Source: Moringa oleifera
Taxonomy: Eukaryota > Streptophyta > Magnoliopsida > Brassicales > Moringaceae
Length of the DNA stretch: 64,000 nucleotides
Reading direction: 5' to 3'
Assembly (NCBI GenBank): GCA_021397835.1
Contig: JAJFZO010000609.1
Span: 10,852,001-10,916,000, forward strand
Shown here: one piece after another, positions 60,955 to 64,000 of the stretch
Position numbering within the stretch: position 1 is the stretch's first letter
Layout: each line of letters begins with the position of its first letter
Made by a program: the position numbers and the translations under genes
The notes under the pieces: generated by a model
The model's input: the letters and a program-made list of their open reading frames with translations, nothing else
Databases searched by the model: none
Told to the model about the DNA's origin: nothing

Positions 60955-63900
60955 TTCATTATCTTTCATAATCAATGTAATTAGTGGCTTCTCTGGTTCA
61001 ACGAATAACTTCTTTTTTCTTTAAATTTGTTTGTTTATTTTTAGTTGCTGAAAGAGTTCAGTAAGAGAGGTGGAAAATGAAGATTCAACGATTTGCCCAT
61101 TTGCATTCAGATGGTGAATTGTCAAAGCAGTGTAGACAGAGTAAACTATAAAAAAAGGAAAAGCAAACAGAAAATCTTTTTCCCTCCATCACAAGAGGAA
61201 AGAAAGTGAAAGAAAATGTTGGCCTTTTCACCGGCTTAGCACATGGGCTGAACGTCATAAATAAAATAGAACATACTTTTGCACCATTCAATTAACTATC
61301 ATCATGGCTGGAAAAGAGAGATTTATTTTCTGCTGATTTCAAATAATATACTTCACAGAAGATCAAAAAGGGTTCCGCTTTCTTGCACGAGTTCATGATT
61401 TCCAGATAACCTGTTTGATCCTTTGCCTGCATGGATATCTTGCAGAGCTTCTGTTAGTTCCAGACTTGTCTCGAGAGTACACAGAGATTTACCAATCATG
61501 GAGGTCCCTTCATTCCCTCTGTCCATCTTTGAACTACCCATGACTTGAATGGAATCTCTAGGATCTGATTTTGTCGACATTACTCTCTCATAATAATGCG
61601 ACTCACCCTTGATTAAAACCCACACACCAAAATTGATCATGAGATTCTTCAATCAACGGGTACCCAGCACTCCTCGAGCATGCAAAATCACTCGTTTCGA
61701 TCTGGGTTTTCTCTTAGTTTCTCAATCGTCTTAGTTTGTCAGCTCAAACAGCAACGGAAGGAACAGTTCTTGAGACAAACAGCACACCAAGTGTTTGGGA
61801 AAATGCCAAGGTGGGGATGATCTTCAAATGGAAGGGCCATCATCTGCTGCAGATGAGTAGCGTTAAAGGCATTGCAGACAAGTAGGGTCACAAGAGAGGA
61901 ATCTCAAAGTCAAAATACAGCAAGATCAGACATCATGGCGAAAATCCAAACCAACTTTTTTGCACCCAAAGGAGAAAATAAAAAGAAACAAAAGCTTGTG
62001 ATCAAAACTATATTCTACTGTGGGATTATGATATTCGACACTAGTGACTGGCCACCAACGTTGACTTAAAACCCATCTGCCTCTCAATTACCCTCATTCC
62101 AATATAGAAGAAGAAAGAAAAAGGAGACCTGCAAAATGGACCCATATTCAAGAAAATTGAACCACTAAAGTGGTAACCTAAAAACTTAACAAGGATGATC
62201 AACATATTTCAACAGGACTTCAAATTAATTAGTACTACAAAAGAATCATATAGGGTGACATGGTTCAATTGATTGCTTTGATTCCTTCATATAGTTACCA
62301 TGTCCTTGTCATCATCAAGTCGTTAATGGGTAATTCTCTAATAATTTTGGCCTATTAGCATCCGAGATTAACTACTATGAGCAATAATTGACAAAGCTTA
62401 ACTTAAACTTTCATCTTCTTCTCATGCCTAAGTGCCTAGAAGAAGATGTGTCCATTTAGGGTTTCCGGCAGGTTTTGTTTCGAAACCATGATTGCTTGGG
62501 TTTAATCGAATGTGTTTAGATCAATGATCAATTAAGAAAGTAAATACCCTTTTGAAAAATGACAAAAACGGTACAACAACGCAACCGAATCCCACTATTT
62601 ATCAACTATATTTTGCTAGTAAGGCATGCTGCTTGCCAACCATGCACAATTTTTTGGTACATAGTACATACCACCAGAGGATTATTAATTAAATTTGCTT
62701 TATAATGTAACAAGTGGATGTTAATTGTATAGGTAAGGTCCTAAGGACCACTAGAACTGCTAGTATAGGCTTGTTTGCTCTCCCAGCTAGGGGCCTTCAC
62801 ATTTGTCACGTATGATGGCAACCACAGCTTCCACTATGCCTTATATGTACATTTGCACTTGTGTAGGGTTAGTGGGTTACCCCATATCGCGACCAACCAC
62901 CGAATCTTTTCCTTATCCAAACATGTCCTTGCTCCTTACTATGCAATACCCACCAAATGATTCATGATTGTGCGGTGCTAGTTTTGATTTGTATAGAGTT
63001 GTAAAATATTATTTATTTTAAAAATATATATTTATAATAAAAATTATATAATTATATATATTTTTGTATTAAGATATCTTATGTTATAAAATATTATTTG
63101 CTTGAAAAATATTTTTATAATCAAATTTTAGATAAAGATTATATAAAATTTTGATATTTATTTATAATCACCAAAAAAATTATAACATTTAAAAATTGTT
63201 AAATCGATCCATGATTTAATACAAATTAGATTTTGATTCAAACGATCATAAAAAATTAAGGATATTATTATTATTAAAATGTTTAAAAATGACTCAAATA
63301 AATTTTACATTCATTCTTTAAATTTGAATAGTTTTTAATTTATGATCTATTTTTTAATAAAATTTTAAAATTTTTTATAGTGTATTTTTTTAAAAAATAT
63401 TTTTAGTGCTAAAATTTTTTTATAATGGTAATTAAATATCTTTTTATATATATAAATTTTTAGATAAAATTTTATTATATAAAATCTCTAATTTAGATAT
63501 TTTAAAATTTTTAATTTATTTAAAATGATAAATCGATTTGTCACTTTTTAAATATCAAAGTTTATTTGATAATACAAAATAAATGTCAAAATTTTATATA
63601 ACTTTTGCATTAAAATTTTTACATTATATAATTCATATTTGTTTTTGAATATTTTTACTATGAAACTTATCAAATTATTTTTTAAAAAAATACAGTATTA
63701 ATGAGTTTATCGTGGGTAATTAATTTTTATATTTATTTTAAGGAAAGTGAGAAATCATCTTAAAATGAAGAATCTAAAAATATCTCTTTTTATATGGCAA
63801 TTATAGAAATCAAAGTCATAATCATAGGCTTTTGGAAGTGCTAATTGCCAATTGCTAATGGAGGATCTAGTGAGCTCAATTATGCTTTGGCAAATTGCGA

Positions 63901-64000
63901 AGGAAGTAAAGGTTAATTATGGGGTGGGCCTGGCCCGTTAGGGGGTGGGCCCGGCACGTGCTCTGCTGCCTCTAGCTGGCAAAAACTGAGAAGGGTGAGG
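60955..64000. other. Intergenic to the right edge
   Basis: 60955-61050 is likely the BIG GRAIN-like 3' UTR. A minus-strand open frame at 61353-61652 (99 aa) has non-repetitive composition but no recognised domain or supporting exons. 62775-62960 (plus) is similar in status. 63000-63800 is AT-rich. The last 100 bases are GC-richer with GGGTGGGCC repeated (about 63921 and 63940), possibly approaching another gene. Confidence 0.5.

Overview
This window is plant nuclear DNA, almost certainly from a eudicot. Its genes are intron-rich with GT-AG splice sites, lie in AT-rich intergenic DNA, and carry GA/CT microsatellites near their 5' ends. Every recognisable gene belongs to a plant family: PAL, ALFIN-LIKE, WAV2, NF-YA, PDAT, BREVIS RADIX and BIG GRAIN. 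I cannot fix the species from the sequence. Exon borders below were worked out by hand from splice consensus, family alignment from general knowledge, and reading-frame closure. Each exon chain given closes in frame.

Layout. 1-9.8 kb is a gene-poor, degenerate region. It holds the first 26 codons of an ankyrin-repeat gene running off the left edge, a frameshifted ankyrin pseudogene, a truncated PAL fragment that stops at a MITE-like element, a SINE-like fragment and several dispersed repeats. 10.0-12.1 kb is an intronless PAL gene (706 aa) with a poly(A)-like tract behind it. 13.6-17.0 kb is a five-exon ALFIN-LIKE PHD-finger gene. 20.8-35.5 kb is a head-to-tail array derived from a WAV2 (BEM46/ABHD13-type alpha/beta hydrolase) gene: one intact gene (32.5-35.5 kb), two shortened paralogs with closed reading frames (23.5-25.2 and 27.0-28.7 kb), and two tail fragments (20.8-23.0 kb). 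38.7-43.5 kb is an NF-YA gene with a miR169-type site in its 3' UTR and a candidate peptide uORF in its leader. 46.0-50.9 kb is PDAT1. 52.8-57.2 kb is a BREVIS RADIX-family gene on the opposite strand, divergent from PDAT1. 59.7-61.0 kb is a single-exon BIG GRAIN 1-like gene. The rest is AT-rich intergenic sequence.

The genes do not form one pathway. PAL (phenylpropanoids) and PDAT (triacylglycerol) are metabolic. ALFIN-LIKE and NF-YA are nuclear regulators. WAV2, BRX and BIG GRAIN-like proteins are linked to growth, root behaviour or auxin in model plants, but their proximity here is probably chance.

The most unusual content is the pair of WAV2-derived paralogs. Both lost the exons carrying the catalytic Ser and Asp, lost the catalytic His, replaced the original start codon by an in-frame upstream ATG, expanded a short C-terminal segment into a roughly 21-residue repeat array, and end in a hydrophobic segment, yet both remain open across all splice junctions. 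Second in interest are the PAL gene (intronless, conifer-like C-terminus, AATAAA plus A16 tract) and the NF-YA leader uORF.
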